This document shows, one piece after another, positions 16,689 to 25,792 of a stretch of DNA of 64,000 nt. The position numbers were made by a program, and so were the translations under genes. The stretch lies in the NCBI RefSeq assembly GCF_037026715.1, contig NZ_JBANCG010000004.1:124001-188000 (forward strand), read 5' to 3'. Positions within the stretch are counted from its first letter, which is position 1. Every line of letters begins with the position of its first letter. The notes under the pieces were generated by a model. That model saw only the letters and a list, made by a program, of their open reading frames with translations, was not told the origin of the DNA and did not search any database. The stretch comes from Breoghania sp037026715. Its GTDB lineage: Bacteria > Pseudomonadota > Alphaproteobacteria > Rhizobiales > Stappiaceae.

Positions 16689-17426
16689 GTGCCCCGCTAC
16701 AAACTCACAATCGAATATGACGGCACCGGTTTCGTCGGCTGGCAGCGCCAGGAAAACGGCATGTCGGTGCAGCAGGCGATCGAAGAGGCCATCGCCGCCT
16801 TTGCCGGCGAGGCTCCGGGCATTCGCGGCGCGGGACGCACGGATGCGGGTGTGCATGCCACCGGCCAGGTGGCGCACGTCGATCTCGCACGCGACTGGGA
16901 CGCGGAGAAAGTGCGCGAGGCGACCAACGCGCATCTCAGGCCGCACGCGGTGGCGATCCTGTCGGCGGAGCGCGTGGCGGACGATTTCGACGCCCGTTTC
17001 TCTGCCGTGAAGCGGCATTATCTCTACCGCATCATCGACCGGCGGGCGCCGCTGGCGCTGGAGCGCCACCATGCCTGGCACGTGCGCCACCGGCTTGATG
17101 AGGGTGCCATGCACGCGGCCGCGCAAGGCTTTCTGGGCAAGCACGATTTCACCACCTTCCGCGCCAGCCAGTGCCAGGCGAAAAGCCCGGTGAAGACGCT
17201 CGATGCGTTTTCGGTGAGCCGCGAGGGCGACGTCATCAGCCTGACCTGCTCGGCCCGTTCCTTCCTGCACAACCAGGTGCGCTCCATGGTCGGCACGCTG
17301 AAGCTGGTGGGCGAGGGCAAGTGGACGGCTTCGGATCTTAAGGATGCGCTTGATGCGGCCGACCGCACCCGCTGCGGGCCGGTCTGTCCGCCGGACGGGC
17401 TCTACCTGACGCGCGTCGACTACTGA
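16689..17426 (+). CDS. truA: tRNA pseudouridine(38-40) synthase TruA
   Basis: Isomerises U38-U40 in tRNA anticodon stems. The 245-aa protein starts at GTG (MPRYKLTIEYDGTGFVGWQ), where family similarity begins; no ATG is available there. The catalytic Asp is in GAGRTDAGVHATGQVAH (about residues 50-66). Other signatures are YRIIDRRAPLAL, FTTFRASQCQAKSP and SFLHNQVRSMVGTL. It ends 4 bp from the stop of the convergent membrane gene, so its terminator must overlap that gene. Confidence 0.95.
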   Translation: MPRYKLTIEYDGTGFVGWQRQENGMSVQQAIEEAIAAFAGEAPGIRGAGRTDAGVHATGQVAHVDLARDWDAEKVREATNAHLRPHAVAILSAERVADDFDARFSAVKRHYLYRIIDRRAPLALERHHAWHVRHRLDEGAMHAAAQGFLGKHDFTTFRASQCQAKSPVKTLDAFSVSREGDVISLTCSARSFLHNQVRSMVGTLKLVGEGKWTASDLKDALDAADRTRCGPVCPPDGLYLTRVDY

Positions 17427-17430
17427 GGGC

Positions 17431-18027
17431 TCAGCCGAAGCTGACGAGCCGGCTGAAGCCGAGCGAGATCACCGTGGAGAGCGCCATGTCGAAGACGACG
17501 ATGCCGACGGCAAAGGAGATATTCGCCTCAAGCGCCACCCGCGCCACCCGGAAGCGGAGATAGAGGGCGACGCCCGTGGCGATGAGCGAGACGAAAGTGA
17601 AGCCGTCGAGCCCGACCAGTCCGAGCCCGTAAAGCAGGGCGGCGACTAGCAGCGGCAAGGCGGCGAGCAGCTCGCTCCAGTTGCGCACCACCACGAAGCC
17701 CACGTAGTGCCGGCCGATGCCGAGTGGTTTGGCCAGAAGCGCCAGAACCACCGGAAAGGCGAACCAGTCGAGCAGCAGCCGCACCGCCTCGATCCAGTAG
17801 AAGGATCCCAGTTCGAGATCCTCGGCGCCGGGAAATTCGCTGATCGCGATCTGCAGCTGCGCCTTGGAGACGAGCAGATAGGGGATCATCAGCGGCACGA
17901 CGATCAGGAACGAACGCCAGAAACCGGCGACCGACAGGTCAAAACCCTGAAGCCCGCGCGGGTTGCCCTTGAAGATCTCCCAGGCTCCGGCAAGCGAACC
18001 CCTGATTTCGGCGCCACTGAAGATCAT
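17431..18027 (-). CDS. integral membrane protein downstream of dapE
   Basis: A 198-aa hydrophobic protein with about five membrane segments (about 38-55, 80-100, 118-135, 140-158 and 168-190). I do not recognise a characterised family. It starts 3 bp after the dapE stop, so it is co-transcribed and may be coupled with dapE. Confidence 0.72.
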   Translation of the reverse strand: MIFSGAEIRGSLAGAWEIFKGNPRGLQGFDLSVAGFWRSFLIVVPLMIPYLLVSKAQLQIAISEFPGAEDLELGSFYWIEAVRLLLDWFAFPVVLALLAKPLGIGRHYVGFVVVRNWSELLAALPLLVAALLYGLGLVGLDGFTFVSLIATGVALYLRFRVARVALEANISFAVGIVVFDMALSTVISLGFSRLVSFG

Positions 18028-18030
18028 GCC

Positions 18031-19230
18031 TCAAGCCTTGAAATAATCGACGAGAAAACGCCGGTAGATGGCGGTGAGCTTGTCCAGATCCTCGATCGTC
18101 ACGCGTTCGTCGACCTGGTGCATCGTCTGGCCGACGAGACCGAACTCGACCACCGGGCAATAATTCTTGATGAAGCGCGCATCCGAAGTGCCGCCGCCGG
18201 TGGAAAGCTCCGGCGCCCGACCGACCTCCGCCGCGATCGCCGCGCCCAGGGTTTCGATCAGGGCGGCGTCGTTGGTCAGGAAGCTGTCGCTGCCATCCTC
18301 GCGGAAGACAAGTTCGTAGGAGACCGTGTTGCCCGCCGCCTCGCGCATGGAATCCTCGATGTGGCGGGCAAGCGTTTCGCGCGTCCAGGTATCGTTGAAA
18401 CGCACGTTGAACCGGGCTCCCGCCTTTTGCGGGATCACGTTGAAGGCGGGATTTCCGGTGTCGATGCTGACGATTTCCAGGTTCGAGGGCTGGAAACGTT
18501 CGTTGCCGTCGTCGAGATGCAGCGCGTCGAGCGCACTTGCAAGGCGCATCAGGCCGGGGATCGGGTTTTCCGCCAGATGCGGATAGGCGACGTGGCCCTG
18601 CCGTCCGGTGACCGTCAGTTCGCCGGAAAGCGAACCGCGCCGGCCGACCTTGATCGCATCGCCGAGATGCTGCGGGTTCGTCGGCTCGCCGACGATGCAG
18701 GCATCGAAACGCTCGCCGCGGGCCGCGCACCACTCCATCAGCCGCACCGTGCCATTGACGGCGGGCCCCTCCTCGTCGCCGGTGATGAGAAACGAGACGG
18801 AGCCTGCGAAGGCTTCGCCCGCCTCGGCGACGAAATCAAGTGCCGCGGCCGCGAATGCCGCTACGCCGCCCTTCATGTCGACGGCCCCGCGCCCATAGAG
18901 GACGCCGTCCGCGATATCGCCGGAGAAGGGCGCGTGGCTCCAGCTCGCCGCATCGCCCGGCGGCACGACATCGGTGTGGCCGGCGAAGGCGACGTGCGGA
19001 CGGCCGGAGCCAATCCGCGCGAAGAGATTCTCCACATCCGGCGTGCCGGGGGTCTCGAAGGTCACGCGATGGACCTCGAAACCGGCCTTTTCCAGAAGGT
19101 CGGCGAGACAGGCGAGCGCACCGCCTTCCTGCGGCGTCACGCTCGGGCAGCGGATCAGATCGCGGGCGATGCGGACCGCTGCCGACAGACCCTGTTCGGT
19201 GGGAGCGGCATCGGTGGGGGCGGCGGTCAT
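18031..19230 (-). CDS. dapE: succinyl-diaminopimelate desuccinylase
   Basis: Zinc M20 peptidase-family enzyme that hydrolyses N-succinyl-LL-DAP in the lysine and peptidoglycan pathway, 399 aa. It shows DLIRCPSVTPQEGGAL, the zinc/catalytic segment FAGHTDVVPPGD, GRGAVDMKGGVAAF (Asp ligand), and TGDEEGPAVNGT with the catalytic Glu-Glu. The start at 19230 is chosen because AGGATCGTCC precedes it and the family N-terminus follows. dapD, two steps earlier in the same pathway, is at 21417-22271 on the same strand, separated by a LysR/isochorismatase pair. Confidence 0.94.
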   Translation of the reverse strand: MTAAPTDAAPTEQGLSAAVRIARDLIRCPSVTPQEGGALACLADLLEKAGFEVHRVTFETPGTPDVENLFARIGSGRPHVAFAGHTDVVPPGDAASWSHAPFSGDIADGVLYGRGAVDMKGGVAAFAAAALDFVAEAGEAFAGSVSFLITGDEEGPAVNGTVRLMEWCAARGERFDACIVGEPTNPQHLGDAIKVGRRGSLSGELTVTGRQGHVAYPHLAENPIPGLMRLASALDALHLDDGNERFQPSNLEIVSIDTGNPAFNVIPQKAGARFNVRFNDTWTRETLARHIEDSMREAAGNTVSYELVFREDGSDSFLTNDAALIETLGAAIAAEVGRAPELSTGGGTSDARFIKNYCPVVEFGLVGQTMHQVDERVTIEDLDKLTAIYRRFLVDYFKA

Positions 19231-19274
19231 GGACGATCCTGGCAGGTTGGAATGCGAACGGGGCGGAATTATCG

Positions 19275-19691
19275 CTAGGGCCGGTCGGGCCCCGGACCGT
19301 AACGGTTCGGCCCCGGATCGCCGGGCACCAGACCGATATACACGGCGAGCAGAAGATTGGCGAAGGGCACCATCCAGATCAGCGCGGCCAGGCCCGACCA
19401 GCCGCGATCGCGACAGCGCTTGGCGATGATGACCAGCGCGGACCATTCGAACGGCAGCATCGCCAGCAGCACGCCGGCACTGGCATCGGTCATGCGGACC
19501 GTTTCCAGCGCCCCGTCCGGGCCGGTGTCGAAAATCAGCGTGGCTTCCCACATGCGCCCGAGCACGAACATGAGGCACACCACCACGGCAAGCGCGAGCC
19601 AGTAGACGTGACGCGAGACGCGACCGGCCGGGCTGAAGAACAGCCAAAGGAGGGTCATTAGGCCGGCTGGTGTCGGACGCTGTTCGGTCAT
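19275..19691 (-). CDS. DUF805 membrane protein
   Basis: A 138-aa protein with the DUF805 hallmarks: FFSPAGRVSRHVYW near the start, the membrane-proximal KRCRDRGWSGLAALI motif, and the C-terminal GDPGPNRYGPGP tail. About three membrane segments. Function unknown. It lies 44 bp upstream of dapE on the same strand and may share its transcript. Confidence 0.85.
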   Translation of the reverse strand: MTEQRPTPAGLMTLLWLFFSPAGRVSRHVYWLALAVVVCLMFVLGRMWEATLIFDTGPDGALETVRMTDASAGVLLAMLPFEWSALVIIAKRCRDRGWSGLAALIWMVPFANLLLAVYIGLVPGDPGPNRYGPGPDRP

Positions 19692-19805
19692 GGGGCGGTT
19701 TCATCCCGGGCGTGAAGGCGACGGCATGCGGAAAAGTCCCCGGCTGCGACCATCGCTGGCAAGCGTTACCTATTGTCGTTGCCGGCGGGACTCAAGGGTC
19801 TTGTT

Positions 19806-20654
19806 TCACACCGCCGACATCTTGTCGCCGTTTCCGGCGCGGCCGGTGACGATTTCCGCGAGCCAATCGCAGGCGGCGCGCACGGCGGGACGTTCCTTGA
19901 CATCCTGATGCACCACGAGCCAGAGCGGACGTTCGACGCTGACGGAGGCATCGATCACGCAGAGGCCGCGCGAGGGCTCGATCATCCAGTCCGGCAGCAT
20001 GGCCGCCCCCAGCCCCGCCTCGCTGGCAACCCGAATTCCGGAGAGCGTTGCGATGCGGGCCCTGGGCGAGGTCGCCCCGAAACGCGCCCTGATCGCCGCG
20101 ATTTCGGGCATATCGTCGAGGTCGCGCTCGTAGGCGATGTAACCGGCCGGCTCCTGATCGGAGCGCCCGGCCATCCGGAAGCGGACACGGCCGAGGCGCC
20201 GGGCCACCAGCTTGCCGCGCGCGGGCCGCTGCAGACGGATGGCGATATCCACCTCGCGCCGGGCGAGCGAGCTGGTCTCGTTCGTTCCGATCAGTTCCAG
20301 CACCAGCTTGGGATGGCGTCGCGCGAATTGCGCAAGATGCGGCACGATCAGATGTTCGATGACCGCCAGAACCGATGTCACACGCACCGTCCCGTGCAGG
20401 GCCTCCTCTTCCCGAGAGGCCTTGGCGAGCGCACGCTCCATGGCCTCGGCCGCCGCAACGACGGCACGGCCGGCGGCACTGGCCACAAGTTTCCTGTCCA
20501 TCCGGCTGAAAAGCGTCGTGCCGGCACCAGCCTCCGCCGCGGACAGACGACGCGCAACGGTCGTCTCGTTGACGCCCAGCCGGCGCGCGGCGCCCGCTAT
20601 GGTGCCGGACCGTGCGATGGTCAGCACCAGATGATGATCGTCCCAGTTCAGCAT
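19806..20654 (-). CDS. LysR-family transcriptional regulator
   Basis: A 282-aa LTTR. The N-terminal winged helix-turn-helix spans residues 1-60 (DDHHLVLTIARSGTIAGAA, then NETTVARRLSAAEAG). The effector domain covers about 85-270. It diverges from an isochorismatase-family gene 100 bp away, the classic layout for an LTTR acting on its neighbour, with the shared operator probably in 20655-20754. Effector unknown. Confidence 0.88.
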   Translation of the reverse strand: MLNWDDHHLVLTIARSGTIAGAARRLGVNETTVARRLSAAEAGAGTTLFSRMDRKLVASAAGRAVVAAAEAMERALAKASREEEALHGTVRVTSVLAVIEHLIVPHLAQFARRHPKLVLELIGTNETSSLARREVDIAIRLQRPARGKLVARRLGRVRFRMAGRSDQEPAGYIAYERDLDDMPEIAAIRARFGATSPRARIATLSGIRVASEAGLGAAMLPDWMIEPSRGLCVIDASVSVERPLWLVVHQDVKERPAVRAACDWLAEIVTGRAGNGDKMSAV

Positions 20655-20754
20655 GCCTGCATTTTTGCAGGTTTGAACGGCGTAAGCGAGGCGTTTTCGC
20701 GCCTCTCCGTGCAGCCTATTGTGCGCCGAAATTTACAGGTCGCGAGCAGCTATC

Positions 20755-21366
20755 ATGACATCGAGCCTTCATGCCATCCCGAAGACCCTGCGCGACATGG
20801 CCGGCGCCGGCGGCTGGCAGAGACCCGCGCCAGGCGAGGCGGCCGTGGTGCTGATCGATGCGCAAGAGGAATATCGCTCAGGTGCCCTCCAGCTCGATGA
20901 CGTGACGTTGGCGCTCGAGGAAATCGCCCGCTTGCGTCAGCACGCCCGCGATCTCGACCTGCCGGTCGTTCACGTCCGCCATGTCGGCGCGCCGGGCGGA
21001 CTGTTCGATCTGGATGCGCGTGGCGGAGCGTTTTGCGTGGAAGCCGAGCCGCTCGCCGGGGAAACCGTGATCGACAAGCGGTTGCCGAACTCGTTTGCCG
21101 GAACGAACCTTGCCGAAACGCTTGCGGACAAGGGCATCCGTCGCATCGTCGTCGCCGGCTTCATGACGCATATGTGCGTCTCCTCGACCGTGCGCGCGGC
21201 GCTGGATCTGGGGCTTGAATCGGCGGTGGTGGCCAGCGCCTGCGCGACACGTGCCCTGCCCACTCACGACGGCAGCGTGGTATCGGCAGGCGATGTTCAT
21301 CGGGCCGCCCTTGCCGCGCTCGGCGACCGCTTCGCACACATCCTGCCCGGTGCCGCCGCCGTCTGA
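20755..21366 (+). CDS. isochorismatase-family cysteine hydrolase
   Basis: A 203-aa hydrolase with the catalytic triad visible as Asp35 (VVLIDAQEEY), Lys108 (VIDKRLPNSF) and Cys141 (GFMTHMCVSSTVRAA). The family includes isochorismatases, nicotinamidases and N-carbamoyl hydrolases; the substrate is not evident. Start at ATG 20755 because upstream TTG/GTG codons add a non-homologous tail. It is probably regulated by the divergent LysR gene. Confidence 0.86.
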   Translation: MTSSLHAIPKTLRDMAGAGGWQRPAPGEAAVVLIDAQEEYRSGALQLDDVTLALEEIARLRQHARDLDLPVVHVRHVGAPGGLFDLDARGGAFCVEAEPLAGETVIDKRLPNSFAGTNLAETLADKGIRRIVVAGFMTHMCVSSTVRAALDLGLESAVVASACATRALPTHDGSVVSAGDVHRAALAALGDRFAHILPGAAAV

Positions 21367-21380
21367 GAACGTGGCGGTCC

Positions 21381-21406
21381 GGCCCGCACGCGGGGGCATG
21401 CGGGCC
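21381..21406. terminator. hairpin between convergent genes
   Basis: Perfect 8-bp stem GGCCCGCA / TGCGGGCC with a 10-nt loop in the 50-bp gap between the convergent isochorismatase and dapD ends. There is no clear T-run on either strand, so terminator function is tentative. Confidence 0.4.
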
Positions 21407-21416
21407 AGAAGACGGA

Positions 21417-22271
21417 TCAGTCGCGCAGCAGGTCGTTGATCGAGGTCTTGGAGCGGGTCTGCGCGTCGACGCGCTTGACGATGACCGCACAATAGAGGCT
21501 CGGGCCCTGCGTGCCGTCGGGCAGCGGTTTGCCCGGCAGGGAGCCTGAGACGACCACCGAATAGGGCGGCACCTTGCCGATGTGGATTTCGCCGGTGGTG
21601 CGGTCGATGATCTTGGTGGAGGCGCCGATGAAGACGCCCATGGAGATCACCGCGCCCTCGCCGACGATGACGCCCTCGACGATTTCCGAACGCGCGCCGA
21701 TGAAGCAGTTGTCCTCGATGATGACGGGGCCGGCCTGCAGCGGCTCCAGCACGCCGCCGATGCCGACGCCGCCCGACAGGTGGACGTTCTTGCCGATCTG
21801 GGCGCAGGAGCCGACCGTGACCCACGTGTCGACCATGGTGCCGGCATCGACATAGGCGCCGAGATTGACGAAGGAGGGCATCACCACGACGCCGGGCGCG
21901 AGGTAGGCGGAGCGGCGGACGACGCAGCCCGGCACGGCGCGGAAACCGGCCTCCTCGAAATCGAGCGCACCCCAGCCTTCGAACTTGGAGGGCACCTTGT
22001 CCCACCACGTGGCCTCGCCCGGCCCGCCCTTGATGACGGTCATCGGGTTGAGCCGGAAGGACAGCAGCACCGCCTTCTTGAGCCACTGGTTGACGACCCA
22101 GCCCTCTTCGGTCTTCTCCGCGACGCGCGCCTGGCCCTTGTCGAGCAGGTCGAGAGCGGCCTCCACCGCATCGCGGACGTCGCCGCGGGTCGAGGTGCCG
22201 ACATTGGCACGGTCTTCGAAGGCGGCATCGATGGTCGCCTGCAGCGCAGCGAGGTCGGGATGGGCAGTCAT
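21417..22271 (-). CDS. dapD: 2,3,4,5-tetrahydropyridine-2,6-dicarboxylate N-succinyltransferase
   Basis: Succinylates tetrahydrodipicolinate in the lysine/DAP pathway, 284 aa. The N-terminal helical domain is followed by a left-handed beta-helix with hexapeptide repeats (about 100-235; GAYVDAGTMVDTWVTVGSCAQIG, GGVGIGGVLEPLQ). The C-terminus carries KTSINDLLRD. With dapE 2.2 kb downstream it specifies the succinylase branch. Confidence 0.96.
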   Translation of the reverse strand: MTAHPDLAALQATIDAAFEDRANVGTSTRGDVRDAVEAALDLLDKGQARVAEKTEEGWVVNQWLKKAVLLSFRLNPMTVIKGGPGEATWWDKVPSKFEGWGALDFEEAGFRAVPGCVVRRSAYLAPGVVVMPSFVNLGAYVDAGTMVDTWVTVGSCAQIGKNVHLSGGVGIGGVLEPLQAGPVIIEDNCFIGARSEIVEGVIVGEGAVISMGVFIGASTKIIDRTTGEIHIGKVPPYSVVVSGSLPGKPLPDGTQGPSLYCAVIVKRVDAQTRSKTSINDLLRD

Positions 22272-22476
22272 GGGTCGCAGATTCTCCGAAAACGGCTTCT
22301 TGATGGGTCAGCGCGCGAGAAAAGCCGCCGCGGACAGGGAAGTCAATACGCCAGTGATCGTGCCCGAACGCGCAATGGCCTTTGCGACAGCACCTCCCCG
22401 TGGGTCATGACACTGGACGCTCCCTCCCCTGCATCGTAGACGGATACACCATCGCCCTTCCCCAAAGAGCCCGCCC

Positions 22477-23382
22477 ATGGAATTGTGGATCCCGATAACG
22501 ATCGCCGCGGCCTTTCTGCAGAACGTGCGCTCGGCCCTCCAGAAGCACCTGAAGGGGCGGCTCGGCACCACGGGCGCGACCTTCGTGCGCTTCGGCTACG
22601 GCTTTCCCTTCGCCAGCGCCTATGTGGCCGTGCTGCATCTGGGGCTCGGGCATCCGCTGCCCGTCGCCAACGTCCCCTTCGCGCTCGCCGCCATGGCCGG
22701 GGGACTGGCGCAGATCTTCGCGACCTTCCTGCTCGTCCACCTGTTCTCCTACCGCAACTTCGCGGTCGGCACGGCCTATTCCAAGACCGAGCCGGTTCAG
22801 GCGGCGATCTTCGGGCTGGTGCTGCTGGGCGAGACGGTCACCGCGTCGGCCGTGCTGGCGATCGCCATCGGGGTTGTCGGCGTGATCGTCATCTCCATGG
22901 CGCGACAGCCGCTGTCGTGGCGGGCGGTCTCGGCATCGCTCGTTGGCCGCCCGGCCCTGATCGGGCTCGCATCGGCTGCCCTGTTCGGTGCCTCAGCCGC
23001 CTGCTATCGCGCGGCGTCCCTGTCGCTCGGCGGGCCCGACTTCCTGATGAAGGCGGCCTTCACGCTCGGCTTCGTCACCGTGTTCCAGACCGCCGTGATG
23101 GCGCTTTACATGCGCAAGCGCGAGCCGGAGCAGTTAGCCGCCAGCCTTGCCCACTGGCGCATCGCCGTGTGGGTCGGGCTTGTCGGCGTGACGGCGTCCG
23201 CCGGCTGGTTCACCGCGATGACGCTGCAGAAGGTCGCCTATGTGCGGATGCTGGCGCAGATCGAACTGGTCTTCACCTTTGCCGCCTCCGTGCTGATCTT
23301 CCGCGAGGCGATCAACCGCAAGGAGATCATCGGCTGCGTGCTGATCGTCGGATCGATCGTGCTGCTGCTGGTGGAGCGCTGA
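22477..23382 (+). CDS. EamA-family (DMT superfamily) membrane transporter
   Basis: A 301-aa protein with about ten membrane segments arranged as two EamA repeats; conserved TAYSKTEPVQAAIFGLVLLGE ends the first half and AQIELVFTFAASVLIFREAI the second. Probably exports or imports a small metabolite; substrate unknown. It converges on queF with a 24-bp gap. Confidence 0.88.
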   Translation: MELWIPITIAAAFLQNVRSALQKHLKGRLGTTGATFVRFGYGFPFASAYVAVLHLGLGHPLPVANVPFALAAMAGGLAQIFATFLLVHLFSYRNFAVGTAYSKTEPVQAAIFGLVLLGETVTASAVLAIAIGVVGVIVISMARQPLSWRAVSASLVGRPALIGLASAALFGASAACYRAASLSLGGPDFLMKAAFTLGFVTVFQTAVMALYMRKREPEQLAASLAHWRIAVWVGLVGVTASAGWFTAMTLQKVAYVRMLAQIELVFTFAASVLIFREAINRKEIIGCVLIVGSIVLLLVER

Positions 23383-23406
23383 GGTCGGACCCGGCGGGGC
23401 CCCCTT

Positions 23407-23871
23407 TCAGCTCCGTCCGCGATAGGGCGGCACACCCTGGTCGGGGATCCAGATGCCGGCCGGCGTCTCGCCCGTCTGCCAGAAGACGTCGATCGGGATG
23501 CCGCCGCGCGGATACCAATAGCCGCCGATGCGGAGCCAGCGGGGCGCGAGGCGTTCCACCAGCCGGCGGCCGATGGAGACCGTGCAGTCCTCGTGGAAGG
23601 CGCCGTGGTTGCGGAACGAGGTGAGAAAAAGCTTCAGCGACTTCGATTCCACCAACCACTGATCAGGCACGTAGTCGATGACGATGTGGGCGAAGTCCGG
23701 CTGGCCGGTCACCGGGCACAGCGAGGTGAACTCCGGACACACGAAGCGGGTGACGTAATCGGTGTCCGCATGGGGATTGGGCACCCGGTCGATGACCGCG
23801 CTTTCGGGATCTGCGGGGATTTCGGTCGGCCGGCCGAGGGCGGGGGTGTCGGAGGAAGGGTCGCAAGACAT
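23407..23871 (-). CDS. queF: NADPH-dependent 7-cyano-7-deazaguanine reductase
   Basis: Reduces preQ0 to preQ1 in queuosine biosynthesis. The 154-aa length is the short unimodular QueF form. Catalytic Cys52 and Asp59 are in SLCPVTGQPDFA; the QueF motif ESKSLKLFL starts at Glu75 and is followed by FHED. The start at 23871 (MSCDPSSDT) is preferred over an upstream in-frame ATG, with GGAG about 10 bases upstream. No other queuosine gene is nearby. Confidence 0.94.
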   Translation of the reverse strand: MSCDPSSDTPALGRPTEIPADPESAVIDRVPNPHADTDYVTRFVCPEFTSLCPVTGQPDFAHIVIDYVPDQWLVESKSLKLFLTSFRNHGAFHEDCTVSIGRRLVERLAPRWLRIGGYWYPRGGIPIDVFWQTGETPAGIWIPDQGVPPYRGRS

Positions 23872-24025
23872 GGCAGGGCTCCGGATCGGATCGCGCCGGG
23901 GCTGCGCACCGGAGCCGCGTTTTGGCAGGGCTCCGGGAATGGCCCCGTGATCCGGCACGCATGACGGAACACGGGACGAAAAGCAAGATGCGGCAAGGGC
24001 CGAAAGCGGACGGGATCGAGCCTCG

Positions 24026-25186
24026 TCAGCCGACCTTTCTCGCGCTCTCCAGGAAATCGTTCAGATCCGTGCGGATCTGCTGAAGCTGCTGCACCTGATC
24101 GGCCAGCGAGCCGGAGGCGTGCAGCACGTGGCCGCTGATTTCCGTGGTGCCCTCGTTCGCCGATCTGACGGCGCTGATGCCGGCGGTGATGCTGCCCGCG
24201 CCGCGCGCCGCCTCCTCCACGTTGCGCGCGATCTCGCCCGTGGCGGCGGTCTGCTGTTCGACGGCAGACGCGATGGCGTTCGATATCTCGCTCACCTTCT
24301 CGATGGCCTCGCTGATCTCGGCATTGGCGACGACCGCATCACCGGTGGCCGCCTGCAGGGAGACGATCTCGCCGTTGATCTCCTCCGTCGCCTTCGCCGT
24401 CTGGCCGGCAAGCGCCTTGACCTCCTGGGCAACCACGGCAAAGCCCTTGCCCAGTTCGCCCGCACGCGCGGCCTCGATCGTCGCGTTGAGCGCGAGCAGG
24501 TTGGTCTGGGCGGCGATGTCGTTGATGAGCTGGACGACCACGCCGATGCGCTGCGACTTCTGCGAGAGGCCGTCGATCTCGCGGTTCATCGAGCGCGATT
24601 TCTCCACCGTGCCCCGGGCGATGTCGGCCGCACTGATCACCTGGCGGTTGATTTCGCCGATGGATTCGGTGAGTTCCTCCGTGGTGTCGGCGACGTTGCG
24701 CATGTTTGCAGCCGCCTGTTCGGCCCCCGAAGACACATCGAGCGAGCGAGCGCTGGCGCCACTGCTGGAATTCGCCATTTCCCCCGCGGCCCCCTTCAAT
24801 TCGCTCGTCGCCTCGCCGATACGCCCCACCGTCTCGTGCAGCCGCTTCTCAAGCCGCTCCGCGAGATCGCGGAAATTCTCGTGTCGGTCGCGAATCTTGT
24901 GGGTCGCGGCATTGATGCTGCGTGCGGCTGCCCCGAAGGCGCCGACCATGCCCTTTTCCGAAATCAGCCGGAAATGCCGGTTCTGGCCGACATAATCGAG
25001 ACACGCCTTGGATTCGCGCAGATAGGCGTCCGTGCGGTCGATCATGAGATTGATGGCGTGCATGAGCTCGCTGAGCTCGTCGCGGTCGTCGATATTGAGA
25101 ATGCGCGCTTCGAAATCACCGTTGGCAACAGCCTTGCAGACCGCGGTGGCCTTGCGCAGCGATGCGCGTCTGGACCTGAAAAACAT
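24026..25186 (-). CDS. soluble methyl-accepting chemotaxis protein
   Basis: A 386-aa chemoreceptor signalling protein without a transmembrane segment. It begins with a HAMP-like piece (AVANGDFEARILNIDDRDELSELMHAINLMIDRTDAYL, about 19-56, here split by commas only for reading), then a coiled-coil methylation region and the highly conserved hairpin tip around residues 222-250 (AAQTNLLALNATIEAARAGE). It lies 51 bp after a PAS-domain gene; together they have the domain order of an Aer-type aerotaxis receptor, but as two cytoplasmic proteins. Confidence 0.88.
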   Translation of the reverse strand: MFFRSRRASLRKATAVCKAVANGDFEARILNIDDRDELSELMHAINLMIDRTDAYLRESKACLDYVGQNRHFRLISEKGMVGAFGAAARSINAATHKIRDRHENFRDLAERLEKRLHETVGRIGEATSELKGAAGEMANSSSGASARSLDVSSGAEQAAANMRNVADTTEELTESIGEINRQVISAADIARGTVEKSRSMNREIDGLSQKSQRIGVVVQLINDIAAQTNLLALNATIEAARAGELGKGFAVVAQEVKALAGQTAKATEEINGEIVSLQAATGDAVVANAEISEAIEKVSEISNAIASAVEQQTAATGEIARNVEEAARGAGSITAGISAVRSANEGTTEISGHVLHASGSLADQVQQLQQIRTDLNDFLESARKVG

Positions 25187-25237
25187 GGTCGTCTCGTCCT
25201 GTCCTAACCTCGGCCAGAAGGCCTCGGCACATCGGTT

Positions 25238-25792
25238 TCAGGCCGCCTTGTCGCGCTTGCCGGAAGCGGCGAGCGAGGCGACGAATTCGTCGTAGGGGAG
25301 ACCCGTTCCCGCGATGGTATCGACCAGCATGCGGAAACCGGCGGCAAGCTGCTCCTTGCCGTTGACGTGGCGCGCTTCCTCTTCGCACAGCGCGCGGTAA
25401 AGCGGGATGATCGGGTTCTCCAGGACGTTACGGTCCGGCACGCGACGGTTGGAATGATAGCCGATCATCCTGCCGGCCTCGTCGTAGCTCGGGGTAACGT
25501 GGGCAAAGACCCAATAATGGTCACCGTTCTTCGCCCGATTGATCACATAGGCGAAGATCTCCTGACCGGCCTCGATCGTGTCCCACAGGAACTTGAAAAC
25601 CGCGCGCGGCATGTCCGGATGCCGGATGATGCTGTGCGGCTGCCCAAGAATTTCGGCTTCCGTATATCCGGCAATATTCAGAAATGTGCGGTTGGCGTAC
25701 GTAATACGCCCTTTCAGGTCCGTCTTGCTGACGATTACGTCATCTTCCGCGAAGAATCGCTCGACTCCCGTCAGCGGCCGAGACTTGCTCAT
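25238..25792 (-). CDS. PAS-domain sensor protein (Aer-type)
   Basis: A 184-aa protein with one PAS domain at about residues 15-125. It contains ITYANRTFLNIAGYTEAEILGQPHSIIRHPDMP, quoted here in part as FLNIAGYTEAEILG and HSIIRHPDMP, plus KNGDHYWVFAHVTP. These are the signatures of FAD-binding PAS domains in aerotaxis receptors. The C-terminal ~50 aa are helical. No membrane segment. It probably partners with the MCP encoded 51 bp downstream. Confidence 0.85.
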   Translation of the reverse strand: MSKSRPLTGVERFFAEDDVIVSKTDLKGRITYANRTFLNIAGYTEAEILGQPHSIIRHPDMPRAVFKFLWDTIEAGQEIFAYVINRAKNGDHYWVFAHVTPSYDEAGRMIGYHSNRRVPDRNVLENPIIPLYRALCEEEARHVNGKEQLAAGFRMLVDTIAGTGLPYDEFVASLAASGKRDKAA

